Shown: positions 33,282 through 43,648, counted from the first letter of the stretch. The stretch is DNA of 64,000 nucleotides from PSRI01 sp041484195 (GCA_041484195.1 JBGPHC010000004.1:62001-126000); one strand, 5' to 3'. Program-made: numbers and translations. Notes: generated from the letters alone by a model not told the origin.

Positions 33282-33989
33282 ATGAGTATCAGCGGCATTT
33301 TCCCAATAGAAAAATGGGATTTCAAGAGTCAGTCCCTGCTTACCGGCCTGCCGGAATCAGATTCTGCACTGTTAATAGCGAATCAGACCTTGCAAAAATA
33401 TGCAAAGGGTGAGATCATATTCAGGGAGGGCTCGCATCCCGATGGTATCTTCTTTATTAAACAGGGAAAGGCTAAGAAATATAAGTTGGACGCCAATGGC
33501 AAGGAGCATATTATTTATGTTGCCAATACGGGAGAATTGATCGGATATCACGCTATCCTTTCTGAAAGCCGCTACCCCGATTCCGCCGCTGCCCTGGAAG
33601 AAAGCAGCATAGGATTCATTCCGAAAGAAGATTTCCTGAAAGTGCTGGAACAATCACCCATATTGAGCAAACGCCTGCTGAAGACCCTTAGTCATGAATT
33701 TGCAGTACTCGTGAATAACCTCTCAGTACAGGCCCAGAGATCGGTTCGGGAACGCCTGGCCCTGCAATTGATTGTGTTGAGAGAAAAGTACAAGAGTGAT
33801 TTTAAGACCGGTGAATTTGTTGAGATCAACATGGGTCGTGAGGACCTGGCAAACCTGGTGGGCACGGCCCGGGAAAATATTGTGAGAATCCTTTCCGATT
33901 TCAAAGTGGAAGGCATCATAAAGACAATGGGCAGAAAGATCATTGTTACCGATGTCAAAAAACTAATTGAAATTTCTAATTACAGGTAG
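33282..33989 (+). CDS. Crp/Fnr-family transcriptional regulator
   Basis: 235 residues from the ATG at 33282; a start at 33186 would add 32 unconserved residues. The cyclic-nucleotide-type beta barrel (about 25-140) contains Y-A-K-G-E-I-I-F-R-E-G and G-I-F-F-I-K-Q-G-K-A-K. The Crp-type winged helix (about 165-232) contains R-E-D-L-A-N-L-V-G-T-A-R-E-N-I-V-R-I-L-S-D-F. No cysteine cluster for an iron-sulfur centre is present, so an FNR oxygen sensor is unlikely; the effector is unknown. It stands alone and divergent from the methyltransferase gene. Confidence 0.88.
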   Translation: MSISGIFPIEKWDFKSQSLLTGLPESDSALLIANQTLQKYAKGEIIFREGSHPDGIFFIKQGKAKKYKLDANGKEHIIYVANTGELIGYHAILSESRYPDSAAALEESSIGFIPKEDFLKVLEQSPILSKRLLKTLSHEFAVLVNNLSVQAQRSVRERLALQLIVLREKYKSDFKTGEFVEINMGREDLANLVGTARENIVRILSDFKVEGIIKTMGRKIIVTDVKKLIEISNYR

Positions 33990-34082
33990 CGGATTCAGGC
34001 TTCTCTTCATCACATCTCTCAACAATACCTTTATCATTAAGAATCTCAGTTAATAATTGTGGGAAACTAAGGCTCACAGGTT

Positions 34083-35849
34083 CTACGCAAAAAGGATCCT
34101 GTCCATTTGGTGAAGATCTTTTGGATCAAAATAGGAAACCGCCCAATTATTATTGGTATAGAGGTAAATGGGCTTCGGTTTGGGCTTGCCCTTACTGATA
34201 GTCTGCACCTTATTCCTGAAATGAAAATGATCCACAAGGCAAAGCGCCTCTATAGCGAAAGTTGTCGCAATATCTTCATCTCTTATTGCAATCAGGTTGT
34301 CTCCATTCTCTTGTTCTCCCAACAAAGCGAGGTTAGAAGAACCGCAATATACCACGGGTTTCTTGCTGTTGAATCCGCAGACTACAAACTTGTGGTGAAT
34401 CTGGTGTCTGAGCCCAAGATTAATTTCCTGGTTGAAGGGAGGTGGTAAAATAGTCTTCAATGGCTTACCGGTTACCAATACACCATTTTTGGCACCAGGC
34501 TTATACAACGCAATGCCCGCGGGGTTGTCAGAAATACCATAACTGAATATTCCACCGCTCTTATGCAGATCCCTGAGGGCTGGAAATATGGGTCCGGTAT
34601 TCTTAATCCCAAGGTCCATAACGGCAAATAAAGCACTGCTATTTTCCGCTGCGATTCGCTTGGCTATTTTGTCCAGGAAATTCTTCGCGACGGGTGCCGT
34701 ATGAGGAGAAAAAGTGAAGTCCAAAATAGCGGTACCTGTCTTGGGAAATGAAAAAATATTCCCGGCCCATTGTGAATCCTGGAAAGTCTTTGTATTGAGA
34801 TCATCATTCCAGGACTCATTGAAAACATTGGAATAAAGGGTGGCAATATCGGGGTCGTTAAAAATGAGAATATGATTTGAATTGACATAGACTCCTGTGA
34901 CCGATAAATTGGTAGATCCCGTCAGCACTTTCAAGGCTTTGATTCCCTTTTTTACGATGAAGACCTTATCGTGTGAGTAGCGTGAAAATTTCCCCCGCTT
35001 AATGGCGGCGCCTCCCAGAGCCAAATTCTTAAATTTTGCTTCAAAAAGGTCTTCAGGGGCAGGTCCTTTGGAACTCGACTTGTGCAGAGAAGCATTATCC
35101 AGAATCACCCTTACTCTTCCCTGTTTGGCAAATTCAAAAAGATGGCTGATGACATCTGGCTCATTGAGGTCGTAAGCAAAAACATCGAGCGAAAGGCTGG
35201 CGTCTTGTTTTACTTCTTCCAGGATATCAAAAATCCTTTTGCAGGCAGTAAACCCCGACCACAGAAATTCATCCAGGTAGGTAAATGCATTACCTTCTGA
35301 ATTTACCCCCGCTTTTTTATTCGTATCAAAAACCAGGTCATTTCCAGGAGGATGAAGTGCCAGGGTATTTCCAAAATGATTTACAAAGGCCTGGGATTGA
35401 ACAAAGCCTCTCGTAAATCCCAATAGAATCTTATTGTCCTCAAACGGAGCCACATTCACGTCAATGGACAGACTCAATGCCGGATCCAGGGATTGAAGTA
35501 TGCCCTTTTCATTAAAATATCTTGGCGTAACCGTATAGGTGTATTTCCCGAATATTACCTGGTTATCCTGGTGAAATGATCCGGGCACATGCACCCAGCG
35601 AAATTTCTGGATGGGCGCGTTGATCATGGAATAGGCTGGCTCGGTCTTCTTCTGGGCGTGAATTTCCGGATTCTTGAATTGGAGTTTATTATAAATGTAA
35701 TAATGATCTACCCCATTGGGGCTGAATTCAATGGTGAAACCAGCCAGGTTTTTGATTTTTGATTTTTGCAGATTAAAAGCCAATAAAGTCTTGGCGTCAC
35801 CAACATAAGCCTTTATACTGAAGTTTTGATTTTTGGAGATGACGAACAT
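34083..35849 (-). CDS. Phospholipase D-like domain protein, cytoplasmic
   Basis: About 588 residues from the Met at 35849 (14 residues shorter than the longest frame). An N-terminal beta-rich, fibronectin-like part (1-140) precedes two PLD half-domains. Each half has H-x-K and the following G-S-x-N: H-D-K at 293-295 with G-S-T-N-L-S, and H-H-K at 485-487 with G-S-S-N-L-A. The Asp of the full H-x-K-x4-D motif is missing in the first half. No signal peptide is seen. PLD-fold proteins cleave phosphodiesters in lipids or nucleic acid; which applies here is unknown. It converges with the crp-like gene. Confidence 0.8.
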   Translation of the reverse strand: MFVISKNQNFSIKAYVGDAKTLLAFNLQKSKIKNLAGFTIEFSPNGVDHYYIYNKLQFKNPEIHAQKKTEPAYSMINAPIQKFRWVHVPGSFHQDNQVIFGKYTYTVTPRYFNEKGILQSLDPALSLSIDVNVAPFEDNKILLGFTRGFVQSQAFVNHFGNTLALHPPGNDLVFDTNKKAGVNSEGNAFTYLDEFLWSGFTACKRIFDILEEVKQDASLSLDVFAYDLNEPDVISHLFEFAKQGRVRVILDNASLHKSSSKGPAPEDLFEAKFKNLALGGAAIKRGKFSRYSHDKVFIVKKGIKALKVLTGSTNLSVTGVYVNSNHILIFNDPDIATLYSNVFNESWNDDLNTKTFQDSQWAGNIFSFPKTGTAILDFTFSPHTAPVAKNFLDKIAKRIAAENSSALFAVMDLGIKNTGPIFPALRDLHKSGGIFSYGISDNPAGIALYKPGAKNGVLVTGKPLKTILPPPFNQEINLGLRHQIHHKFVVCGFNSKKPVVYCGSSNLALLGEQENGDNLIAIRDEDIATTFAIEALCLVDHFHFRNKVQTISKGKPKPKPIYLYTNNNWAVSYFDPKDLHQMDRILFA

Positions 35850-36141
35850 ATTGTCTGAGTTGAAAGATAAAGATGATGCCGGCAAAATCAATCTGCCGGC
35901 AAAACTTGTTGGCAGCGGATGAACTTGATTCTTTTGGTTAGGGTTAAAGAAAACAGGGACGAATTTTGAGGGGGATTAAAGATTTAGGGCTGAAACTAAT
36001 GGTTCTGTCAATTGATTGATCCTGTAAAAGCATTGCAAAGATTATAAAGGGAGACGATCCGGGAAACCGTATTTATACTCATTTTTAAGGGGTATATAAA
36101 GATTTCAAAAATCCGGAACTAAAATTCGTCTTCCGCCAATT

Positions 36142-36591
36142 TCAATACCTACTGAAGGCATAGCGCTCCACGACACCGTTATTGTAATTAGTAGCCACGA
36201 AACGGTCTCCATATAGTTTGATATCATCAAATACCATGTTCACCGAGCTATTGGAATAATAATCCTGCAGGTGCACTTCCAAAGTCTGATGCAGGTCCGT
36301 ATAATAATTCCCATACTCATCATAATATCCCGAGGAAGAAGTGCTGCTAAACCAGCTCCCATTCAGGTTTAGATGACCATCATCGTATGCCGCGCTACCG
36401 TCGGAATAGAAATAGAAAACCCCGCTTTCCAATCCGGTATAGAAAGACTGCCAGCTGTGGCCATCATTTTGAGAAGCCTGGACCAATACCCAGGATCCCT
36501 GCAGGGGTTGAACCGGAATTACGATTTCTTTGCTGCAACTACTTGCAAATAATGCAAGCGCCGCGACAGATATGGGTAGAATAGATTTCAT
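36142..36591 (-). CDS. Small lipoprotein, lipocalin-like
   Basis: 149 residues with a lipoprotein signal (M-K-S-I-L-P-I-S-V-A-A-L-A-L-F-A-S-S-C). The mature part has G-S-W-V-L-V near its start and W-F-S-S in a second strand, the layout of Bacteroidota lipocalin-like or DUF5004-type lipoproteins. It is rich in Ser, Tyr, Gly and Asp. Function unknown. It stands alone. Confidence 0.7.
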   Translation of the reverse strand: MKSILPISVAALALFASSCSKEIVIPVQPLQGSWVLVQASQNDGHSWQSFYTGLESGVFYFYSDGSAAYDDGHLNLNGSWFSSTSSSGYYDEYGNYYTDLHQTLEVHLQDYYSNSSVNMVFDDIKLYGDRFVATNYNNGVVERYAFSRY

Positions 36592-37193
36592 GATGAAAAC
36601 ATTTAATGGTGATAAGATGGATTGTTGTCATGGATTATTGGATGTTTGAAAGTCACAGTCGTTTATCCAAAGAGCTTGAGAAAGGAATGGTTTAAGCATA
36701 TCTTAACAACATCTAGCCTTAATCGAAGAAGAACGATTGAATATGCTATGATGGAAATGCAGGTATCTGCAAGCCGGCATCCTTTAATGATAATGGATGA
36801 AAGGAAGTTGGAATTGATGAATGCATTCTCATTTATTTGTGGCTGCATGCGGTCCCTGGCTGAAATGATAATCCTATTTCCGGGAGAACATCGAACTACA
36901 TGATAATTCCACATTCGGATATTCATTTGAGAAGACTGTATCAAGAAGGCCTCCAGGTATGCCGCCAATAAGAGAAAAGGCTTATCTTTCAGGCAGGCAT
37001 TTGTTGAGCCCCGGATTCAGACTGGTTTACCTGAATAAATTTTACCCGGCATTTAATAGCCTCGAAGAATAATAAAGGATCCCTGGGTCTGATCAGGATG
37101 TTCGCGAATCATTCCGCAGAATCCATAGTATATGGGATGCCGATGCTGACCTTTCTCCAAAATCAATATTCATCAAATACTCTTATAACTGAC
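36592..37193. other. Long region without a convincing gene
   Basis: About 600 bp. Open frames of 93 (plus) and 101 (minus) codons overlap each other and lack protein-like composition. A 37-codon plus frame at 36959-37072 (M-P-P-I-R-E-K-A-Y-L-S-G-R-H-L-L) looks more protein-like and might be a gene fragment. The region also holds promoters for the flanking divergent genes. Confidence 0.4.
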
Positions 37194-39515
37194 ATGAAGA
37201 ATCTTGTCCTTTTCTGCTGCCTTCTCACCATTTTGAGCATTGGAGCCGAGTCCCAAAACTGGTCTGCCACTACCATGGGAATGATAGTAACGGTTAAGAA
37301 TAAGGGCGGGCAGACCCTTGGTTATTCCACTCAATCGGGAATCGGGATCCTGACTGTAAACGGATTTGCCTTCAAAGACCTGAACAGGAATGGTAAATTG
37401 GATAAATATGAAGACTGGCGACTTCCGGCTGATATACGCGCCAGGGACCTGGCATCGCAATTGTCCGCAGACCAGATTGCAGGATTGATGTTATATAGCA
37501 GACACCAGCCCATCCCGGCTCCACCCACCGGATTTTTTGCAAGCACTTATAACGGAAAACCTTTTGCGGAAAGCGGTGCAAGGCCATCTGACCTCACAGA
37601 TCAGCAGAAAGAATTTCTCACAAAAGATAATTTGCGCCATGTGCTGATTACATCCGTCCAAAACCCCACAGTGGCAGCGGAATGGAACAATAATATGCAG
37701 GCCCTGGTGGAAGGAATAGGATTCGGTATTCCTGCCAACAATAGTTCAGATCCACGCCACGGAACTATTGCCAATGCGGAATACAATGCAGGAGCAGGCG
37801 GTTCCATCTCTATGTGGCCCGGCTCATTGGGAATGGCTGCAACATTCGATCCTTCCCTGGTAGAGGGTTTCGGCCATATAGCTGCAACGGAATACAGGGC
37901 ACTGGGCATCACAACTGCGCTCTCACCGCAGGTGGATATGGCATCTGAGCCGCGATGGAATCGTGTGAGCGGCACATTTGGCGAGGATCCAAATCTTGCC
38001 GCTGACATGGCAAGGGCCTATATCGATGGATTTCAAACCTCTGTCGGAGCGAAAGAAATATCGCGTGGATGGGGATATAATAGTGTAAATGCCATGGTTA
38101 AACATTGGCCCGGTGGCGGCAGTGGAGAAGGTGGCAGAGACGCGCACTATGGGTTTGGGAAATACAATGTTTATCCTGGCAATAATTTTACACAGCATTT
38201 CATACCCTTCACTCAGGGCGCATTCAAACTGCATGGCAAGACTGGTATGGCCTCGGCGCTGATGCCTTATTATAGCATATCCTACAACCAGGATATCATG
38301 CACAAAGAAAATGTAGGCAATAACTACAGCCATTATATTATTAATGACCTGCTGCGAAAAAAATATGGATTCGATGGAGTGGTCTGCACAGACTGGCTGG
38401 TGACAGGAGATGAAATGGCTATTGATCAGTTTATAACAGGGAAATCATGGGGAGTCGAAAAACGCTCTTTACCCGAGCGTCATTATATAGCACTCATGGC
38501 CGGTGTGGATCAATTCGGCGGGAACAATGACGCGGCGCCATTGATCGAAGCTTACCAGATGGGTGTAAAAGAGCATGGCGAAGCCTTTATGCGCGCCAGA
38601 TTTGAAGCCTCCGCCGTGCGACTGCTAAAAAATATTTTCCGGACTGGATTATTTGAGAATCCCTACCTCGATCCTGATGTTTCCAACAGAACAGTGGGCA
38701 ATCCGGCCTTCATGAAAGCAGGTTTTGAAGCCCAGTTAAGATCCATGGTATTGCTGAAAAACAAGAAACATATATTACCCCTGATGGAGAAGAAAACGGT
38801 CTATGTTCCCAAGCAATTCACTCCTGCCGGAAGAAATTTCCTTGGAATGGCTACGCCGGAGAAACTGGACTATCCGGTCAATATGAATGTGCTTAAGAAA
38901 TATTTCAATGTGACTGATAACCCCGATGAAGCGGATTATGCCCTGGTTTTTATCAATAGTCCCAATGGTGGCCTTGGCTATAATAGTGAAGAGGCTAAAG
39001 CTGGTGGAACCGGATACGTCCCCATCAGCCTCCAATATGGCGAATATACGGCTAAGGCTGCCCGTGATCCAAGCCTGGCCGGCGGCGATCCATTGGAAAA
39101 ATTTACCAACCGGAGCTATAGAGGCAAGCAGGTCAAGGCCATCAACAGCACGGACCTCGATATGGTTTTGGAGGCCAAAGCAAAAATGAAGGGGAGGCCT
39201 GTGATCGTATCCGTACATGTGTCAAATCCCATGGTATTTGCCGAGTTCGAAAAAGATGCCGATGCCATCCTGGTGAATTTTGGTGTGCAGGACCAGGCCA
39301 TTCTGGATATTCTGACCGGACATGCGGAGCCCTCAGGATTATTGCCCCTGCAAATGCCCGCTGACATGGAAACCGTTGAAAAGCAGAAAGAAGACCTGCC
39401 ACATGATATGAAGAGTTATAAGGACAGCGAGGGGCATAGTTATGGATTTGGCTATGGCATGAATTGGAAAGGCGTGATCAAAGACAAGAGAACTACTAAA
39501 TACCTGCCCAGGTAA
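37194..39515 (+). CDS. Glycoside hydrolase family 3 (beta-glucosidase-like), secreted
   Basis: 773 residues from the ATG at 37194, which opens a signal peptide (M-K-N-L-V-L-F-C-C-L-L-T-I-L-S). An EF-hand-like segment D-L-N-R-N-G-K-L-D-K-Y-E-D-W follows. The N-terminal TIM barrel contains K-H-W-P-G-G-G and the nucleophile Asp in G-F-D-G-V-V-C-T-D-W. A shorter GH3 C-terminal domain begins near L-R-S-M-V-L-L-K-N. The opening F-K-D-L-N-R-N-G-K-L-D and the T-D-W variant match a Bacteroidota GH3 subgroup acting on beta-glucosides or xylosides; the substrate is not settled. It is probably periplasmic. Confidence 0.9.
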   Translation: MKNLVLFCCLLTILSIGAESQNWSATTMGMIVTVKNKGGQTLGYSTQSGIGILTVNGFAFKDLNRNGKLDKYEDWRLPADIRARDLASQLSADQIAGLMLYSRHQPIPAPPTGFFASTYNGKPFAESGARPSDLTDQQKEFLTKDNLRHVLITSVQNPTVAAEWNNNMQALVEGIGFGIPANNSSDPRHGTIANAEYNAGAGGSISMWPGSLGMAATFDPSLVEGFGHIAATEYRALGITTALSPQVDMASEPRWNRVSGTFGEDPNLAADMARAYIDGFQTSVGAKEISRGWGYNSVNAMVKHWPGGGSGEGGRDAHYGFGKYNVYPGNNFTQHFIPFTQGAFKLHGKTGMASALMPYYSISYNQDIMHKENVGNNYSHYIINDLLRKKYGFDGVVCTDWLVTGDEMAIDQFITGKSWGVEKRSLPERHYIALMAGVDQFGGNNDAAPLIEAYQMGVKEHGEAFMRARFEASAVRLLKNIFRTGLFENPYLDPDVSNRTVGNPAFMKAGFEAQLRSMVLLKNKKHILPLMEKKTVYVPKQFTPAGRNFLGMATPEKLDYPVNMNVLKKYFNVTDNPDEADYALVFINSPNGGLGYNSEEAKAGGTGYVPISLQYGEYTAKAARDPSLAGGDPLEKFTNRSYRGKQVKAINSTDLDMVLEAKAKMKGRPVIVSVHVSNPMVFAEFEKDADAILVNFGVQDQAILDILTGHAEPSGLLPLQMPADMETVEKQKEDLPHDMKSYKDSEGHSYGFGYGMNWKGVIKDKRTTKYLPR

Positions 39516-39687
39516 TCCCCGTCTGTTGAAATTGTTTTTTAACTTGAACACGGTCGGTTCAAGCTTCATCCCCGTCAACAAGGGGGTACTGACTGCTTTT
39601 TGATCAGGCAATCCGGTGCCCGCGATTTCTTCCAATTCCCCATGAATGAGCTGACAGCAATCCCCTTCAAATCCCAAATCATTTCGT

Positions 39688-41034
39688 ATGCGGTATTTTA
39701 ACGAGCTAATGGAAACCTTGCCCCGGCGGAAAATGAGGCTGCTTCAATCAGAGCGCTTATTCTACATCGTTAGCAAGTTGTATAAGTCAGTTCCTTTTTA
39801 CCGCAAACTGCTGGACGAAAAAAGAATCAGGCCCGACAGGATCAAGAATATTAAAGACATCGCGCAGTTGCCATTCACTGCCAAATCGGATTTGAGGGAG
39901 CAATATCCATTCGGCCTATTGGCCATAAAACGCGATTCTGTTGCCAGGATCCATTGTTCCAGTGGCACTTCCGGCAAACCCACCGTAGTCTGTTATTCTA
40001 AAAAAGACTTGGCCATTTTCGCTGAAGTCGTGGCCAGATCCCTGGTGGCCGCGGGTTGCCAGCCAGGCTGGATATTGCAGAATGCATATGGCTATGGATT
40101 GTTCACTGGCGGACTGGGCCTGCATGGCGGAGCGGAAAAATTGGGAATGAATGTGATCCCGGTATCGGGTGGAATGACCGACAGGCAACTGATGCTGATG
40201 CAGGATATGCAAAGTGACGCCATCTGTTGCACTCCCTCTTATGCACAAACGCTGGCTGAGGAGGTTCAGAAACGCGGCATTTCTCCGAAAAACCTAAATC
40301 TGAAAACTGCCATTCTTGGCGCCGAACCCTGGACAGAAACCATCCGCCACCAGGTTGAAAAAGGCCTCGGCTTGTCGGCAGTGAATATTTACGGACTTTC
40401 AGAAATCATTGGTCCCGGAGTATCCTGTGAAGATTTTGAAGAAAAAACAACCGGCAGTTATATTTGGGAAGACCATTTTTTCCCTGAGGTCGTGGATAAG
40501 GATACGGGAGAACCCCTTAAGGAAGGCCAACAGGGCGTATTGGTTTTTACTACATTGACCAAGCAGGCGATGCCTTTGTTACGTTATCGTACGGGTGATA
40601 TCTGCAGTCTCAGCTATGCCCATTCCAAAAAGAGAACTCATATCAAAATGAGCCCGATTGCCGGCAGGGCGGATGATATGCTGATCATTCGCGGAGTCAA
40701 CGTTTTCCCAACCCAGGTGGAAGACGTGCTCAGGGATATTGAGCACATCAGTCCGCATTATCAACTGGTGGTGATCCGGGAAGGCGCCATGGATGAAATG
40801 GAACTGAAAGTGGAAGTATCGCTGGAAATATTAAGCGAATTGAATGAAGCGGTCATTACGCCCGAATTGATAAGCGCGCATGAGGCCCTGATGCGCCTCC
40901 AACATTCAGTCGCCAGGAAAATAAAAGAAAATATTGGTATTTCAGTTAAAGTCACCCTGAAGGAGCAGGGCTCCATTCCAAGGAGTGAAGGCGGAAAATT
41001 GACCAGGGTGATTGATTTGCGAATCAGGAAATAA
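39688..41034 (+). CDS. paaK: Phenylacetate-CoA ligase-like AMP-forming enzyme
   Basis: 448 residues. The adenylate-forming signature C-S-S-G-T-S-G-K-P-T is at 90-99. The family's Y-G-L-S-E-I and R-Y-R-T-G-D core motifs follow, then the C-terminal A-D-D-M-L-I-I-R-G-V-N-V-F-P-T-Q of PaaK. The enzyme activates an aryl acid (phenylacetate or similar) with ATP and CoA. No paaABCDE ring-oxidation genes are present here, so substrate and pathway are open. The next gene starts 6 bp after the stop, forming a two-gene unit. Confidence 0.88.
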   Translation: MRYFNELMETLPRRKMRLLQSERLFYIVSKLYKSVPFYRKLLDEKRIRPDRIKNIKDIAQLPFTAKSDLREQYPFGLLAIKRDSVARIHCSSGTSGKPTVVCYSKKDLAIFAEVVARSLVAAGCQPGWILQNAYGYGLFTGGLGLHGGAEKLGMNVIPVSGGMTDRQLMLMQDMQSDAICCTPSYAQTLAEEVQKRGISPKNLNLKTAILGAEPWTETIRHQVEKGLGLSAVNIYGLSEIIGPGVSCEDFEEKTTGSYIWEDHFFPEVVDKDTGEPLKEGQQGVLVFTTLTKQAMPLLRYRTGDICSLSYAHSKKRTHIKMSPIAGRADDMLIIRGVNVFPTQVEDVLRDIEHISPHYQLVVIREGAMDEMELKVEVSLEILSELNEAVITPELISAHEALMRLQHSVARKIKENIGISVKVTLKEQGSIPRSEGGKLTRVIDLRIRK

Positions 41035-41040
41035 TAAATT

Positions 41041-42051
41041 ATGCAACGTGATCCAAAGGAAATAAAGATTTACATCAGCAGGATCCTGCCTGCAATTGGC
41101 GCGGATTTATTAAGGGAACAGGGTTTCATCGTCACCACTGCAGAAACAGATGAACCGGGTGAGCCATCTAAGTTGATAGAAATAGCGAGGAAGCACAATG
41201 CATTGATTACAGTCAGTGGCGACAAGATTGACAAATTTTTTCTGGATGAATGCCCGCACCTGGATATCATTTCACAATTCGCTGCCGGATACGATAATAT
41301 TGACTTGGCGGAAGCTACGCGCTTAGGCATCCCCGTTGCCAATACTCCTGATGCCATGACTGAAGCTACCGGCGACATTGCATTCGGACTCATGATAGCC
41401 TGTTCCAGGAAGATGTTCTATATGCACAAGACCATTGCCCGGAATGAATGGGGCTATTTCAGACCAACCGCTCACTTGGGAATAGAATTGAAAAACAAGA
41501 CAGTCGGGATATTTGGACTGGGCCGAATCGGCATGGCCATGGCGAGGCGCTGCAAAGGAGCATACGATATGAAAATCATTTATTGCAACAGGCATCCCAA
41601 TACCGAAGCTGAAAAAAAACTGAATGCACTTAAAGTGAGTTTTGAGCAATTATTGCAGGAGAGTGATGTACTATCCGTTCACAGTGTCCTGAGCGATGAG
41701 ACCAGGGGCATATTTGACAGGGCTGCTTTAGGTAAAATGAAAAAATCTGCAATTTTCATCAACACTTCAAGAGGATCTCTTCACAATGAAGAAGATCTGA
41801 TTCATGCCCTGAGTTCAGGCCAAATTTGGGGCGCAGGCCTGGATGTAACTAATCCCGAGCCCATGAGATCCGACAATCCGCTTCTCAGCATGGAAAATGT
41901 GGCCGTGCTACCCCATATCGGTTCGGCTACGGTAGAAGCCAGGAATGAAATGTCGCGAATGGCTGCTCAGAATATCATTGATTTCTACAAGACCGGAATT
42001 GTTCCCAACCTGCTCAATCCGGACGCGATGGGCAATAGGCAGAAAGGATAA
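41041..42051 (+). CDS. D-2-hydroxyacid dehydrogenase
   Basis: 336 residues with the D-isomer-specific 2-hydroxyacid dehydrogenase fold. The NAD site is G-L-G-R-I-G at 159-164. The catalytic Arg is in N-T-S-R-G-S, Glu in N-P-E-P and His in L-P-H-I-G-S-A-T. The pattern fits glyoxylate/hydroxypyruvate reductase-type enzymes that reduce 2-keto acids with NAD(P)H. It follows the CoA ligase with 6 bp between, so the two are likely cotranscribed, but a shared pathway is not obvious. Confidence 0.9.
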   Translation: MQRDPKEIKIYISRILPAIGADLLREQGFIVTTAETDEPGEPSKLIEIARKHNALITVSGDKIDKFFLDECPHLDIISQFAAGYDNIDLAEATRLGIPVANTPDAMTEATGDIAFGLMIACSRKMFYMHKTIARNEWGYFRPTAHLGIELKNKTVGIFGLGRIGMAMARRCKGAYDMKIIYCNRHPNTEAEKKLNALKVSFEQLLQESDVLSVHSVLSDETRGIFDRAALGKMKKSAIFINTSRGSLHNEEDLIHALSSGQIWGAGLDVTNPEPMRSDNPLLSMENVAVLPHIGSATVEARNEMSRMAAQNIIDFYKTGIVPNLLNPDAMGNRQKG

Positions 42052-42101
42052 CGGGCAAGCAACTTACCAGATTTTTTTGGATGGGCAAAACGGACCATAT
42101 C

Positions 42102-42127
42102 AAAAAAAGGAAGCCCGGGAGCTTCCT
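42102..42127 (-). terminator. Terminator between the dehydrogenase and amtB
   Basis: A 7-bp stem AGGAAGC / GCTTCCT with loop CCGGGA. On the minus strand it runs into seven T residues, so it fits termination of amtB. Confidence 0.7.
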
Positions 42128-42268
42128 CTTTCTGATAGATAAAATAAGAATCACTCACAAATAGTTCTATAAGCCATCAGGAAATCCAAGGGCAATGTTC
42201 ACCAAAAGCTTTCGGCACCAGATACACTTTATTGCAATTGACTTCCCAAATCTGCATGAGTAAGATCG

Positions 42269-43648
42269 CTACACCGCTTCTTTTTCCTTCAATCCGTCCT
42301 GAGTGGTCACGAGTAAAGTTCCCTGCAGGTATTTTTCGTCGTGCTGGCTTGCGTCCAATCCTTCCTCTTCATCTTTGGTACTCACGCGTAAGGGAAGCAC
42401 GAAATTGATGAATTTGAAAATTGCATATGAAACAATGAAACTATAAGGAACCACAATCAACAATGCTTTTACCTGTGTGAAAAAGAAAGCGGGATTGCCA
42501 TAGAACCAACCAGTATTGCCTGCAGCATTTACAGCTTTGGTTGCAAACAATCCAGTCATGAGCATACCCACCATGCCTCCGATTCCGTGACAGGGAAATA
42601 CATCCAGGGTGTCGTCGAGTCTTGATTTGGAGCGATAGTGTACGGCAATATTTGAGATAACGGCTGCTATGACTCCGATGAATATACTCGGCGTGATAGC
42701 CACATAGCCTGCCGCGGGTGTGATGGCAACCAATCCCACCACTGCACCTATGCAAAAACCAAGTACTGAAGGTTTCTTGCCCTTCATCACATCAAAAAAC
42801 ATCCAGGACAAACCGGCAGCGGCGGCAGCGGTGTTGGTTGTGGCAAATGCTGATACAGCAAGGCTGCTGGCAGCACCCGCAGAACCCGCGTTGAAACCAA
42901 ACCAGCCGAACCATAGCAAACCGGTACCGATGAGCACGTACGGTATATTAGCAGGAGGGATTTCCCTATGTTCCATATGCACTTTTCTGCGCTTCAATAC
43001 CAGCGCGCCCGCAAGAGCAGCACAACCCGCTGAAATATGCACAACAGTTCCTCCGGCAAAATCCAAAGCTCCCATTTGAGCCAGCATGCCCTGAGGATGC
43101 CAACTCCAGTGAGCGAGAGGGGCATATACAAACAGGCTGAACATTGCTATAAATAATAGAAATGAGGTGAATCGTATTCTTTCGGCAACAGCACCAACAA
43201 CAAGGCTGGGTGTAATGATTGCAAACATTAGCTGGAATAGGGCGAATAAAGTGAGAGGAATGGTAGGTGCGCCAGTCCAGGGTTTTCCCGAACTTACTCC
43301 TCTAAAAAAGAGATGGGTCATAGGATTCCCGATAAGACCATTAACTGTTTGTCCAAAAGCGAGGCTATAACCAACTACCAGCCAAAGAATGCTTACTACA
43401 CCGGCAGCGATCAGGCTCTTGATCATTGTAGATATTACATTCTTACGGTGAACCATACCTCCATAAAAAAAAGCCAGGCCGGGAGTCATCAGAAATACGA
43501 GTGCCGTCGCAACGATGATCCAGGCAATGTCAGCGGAATTGTAACTGCCATTGTCGAAATTTGGCAATATGGGGATGAAAATAGAAGCGATTGCTATGGC
43601 AAGCAATACCAGAAAAGGAATCGAACCCTTAAGAGTTAGTCTGTCCAT
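42269..43648 (-). CDS. amtB: Ammonium transporter AmtB
   Basis: 459 residues with about 11-12 membrane helices. Landmarks include D-I-A-W-I-I-V-A-T-A-L-V-F-L-M-T-P-G-L near the start, A-H-W-S-W-H with the first pore His, and F-P-C-H-G-I-G-G with the second pore His of the twin-His pair. It conducts ammonium/ammonia across the inner membrane for nitrogen assimilation. No glnK (PII) gene is adjacent, unlike in many bacteria. A hydrophobic N-terminus may be an extra helix or signal. The upstream 370 bp is AT-rich and probably nitrogen-regulated, but no site is recognised. Confidence 0.95.
   Translation of the reverse strand: MDRLTLKGSIPFLVLLAIAIASIFIPILPNFDNGSYNSADIAWIIVATALVFLMTPGLAFFYGGMVHRKNVISTMIKSLIAAGVVSILWLVVGYSLAFGQTVNGLIGNPMTHLFFRGVSSGKPWTGAPTIPLTLFALFQLMFAIITPSLVVGAVAERIRFTSFLLFIAMFSLFVYAPLAHWSWHPQGMLAQMGALDFAGGTVVHISAGCAALAGALVLKRRKVHMEHREIPPANIPYVLIGTGLLWFGWFGFNAGSAGAASSLAVSAFATTNTAAAAAGLSWMFFDVMKGKKPSVLGFCIGAVVGLVAITPAAGYVAITPSIFIGVIAAVISNIAVHYRSKSRLDDTLDVFPCHGIGGMVGMLMTGLFATKAVNAAGNTGWFYGNPAFFFTQVKALLIVVPYSFIVSYAIFKFINFVLPLRVSTKDEEEGLDASQHDEKYLQGTLLVTTQDGLKEKEAV

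Noticed and set aside
36622..36968. Overlapping 93- and 101-codon frames on opposite strands
   Set aside because: Neither has a motif, signal or convincing composition; they cover each other.
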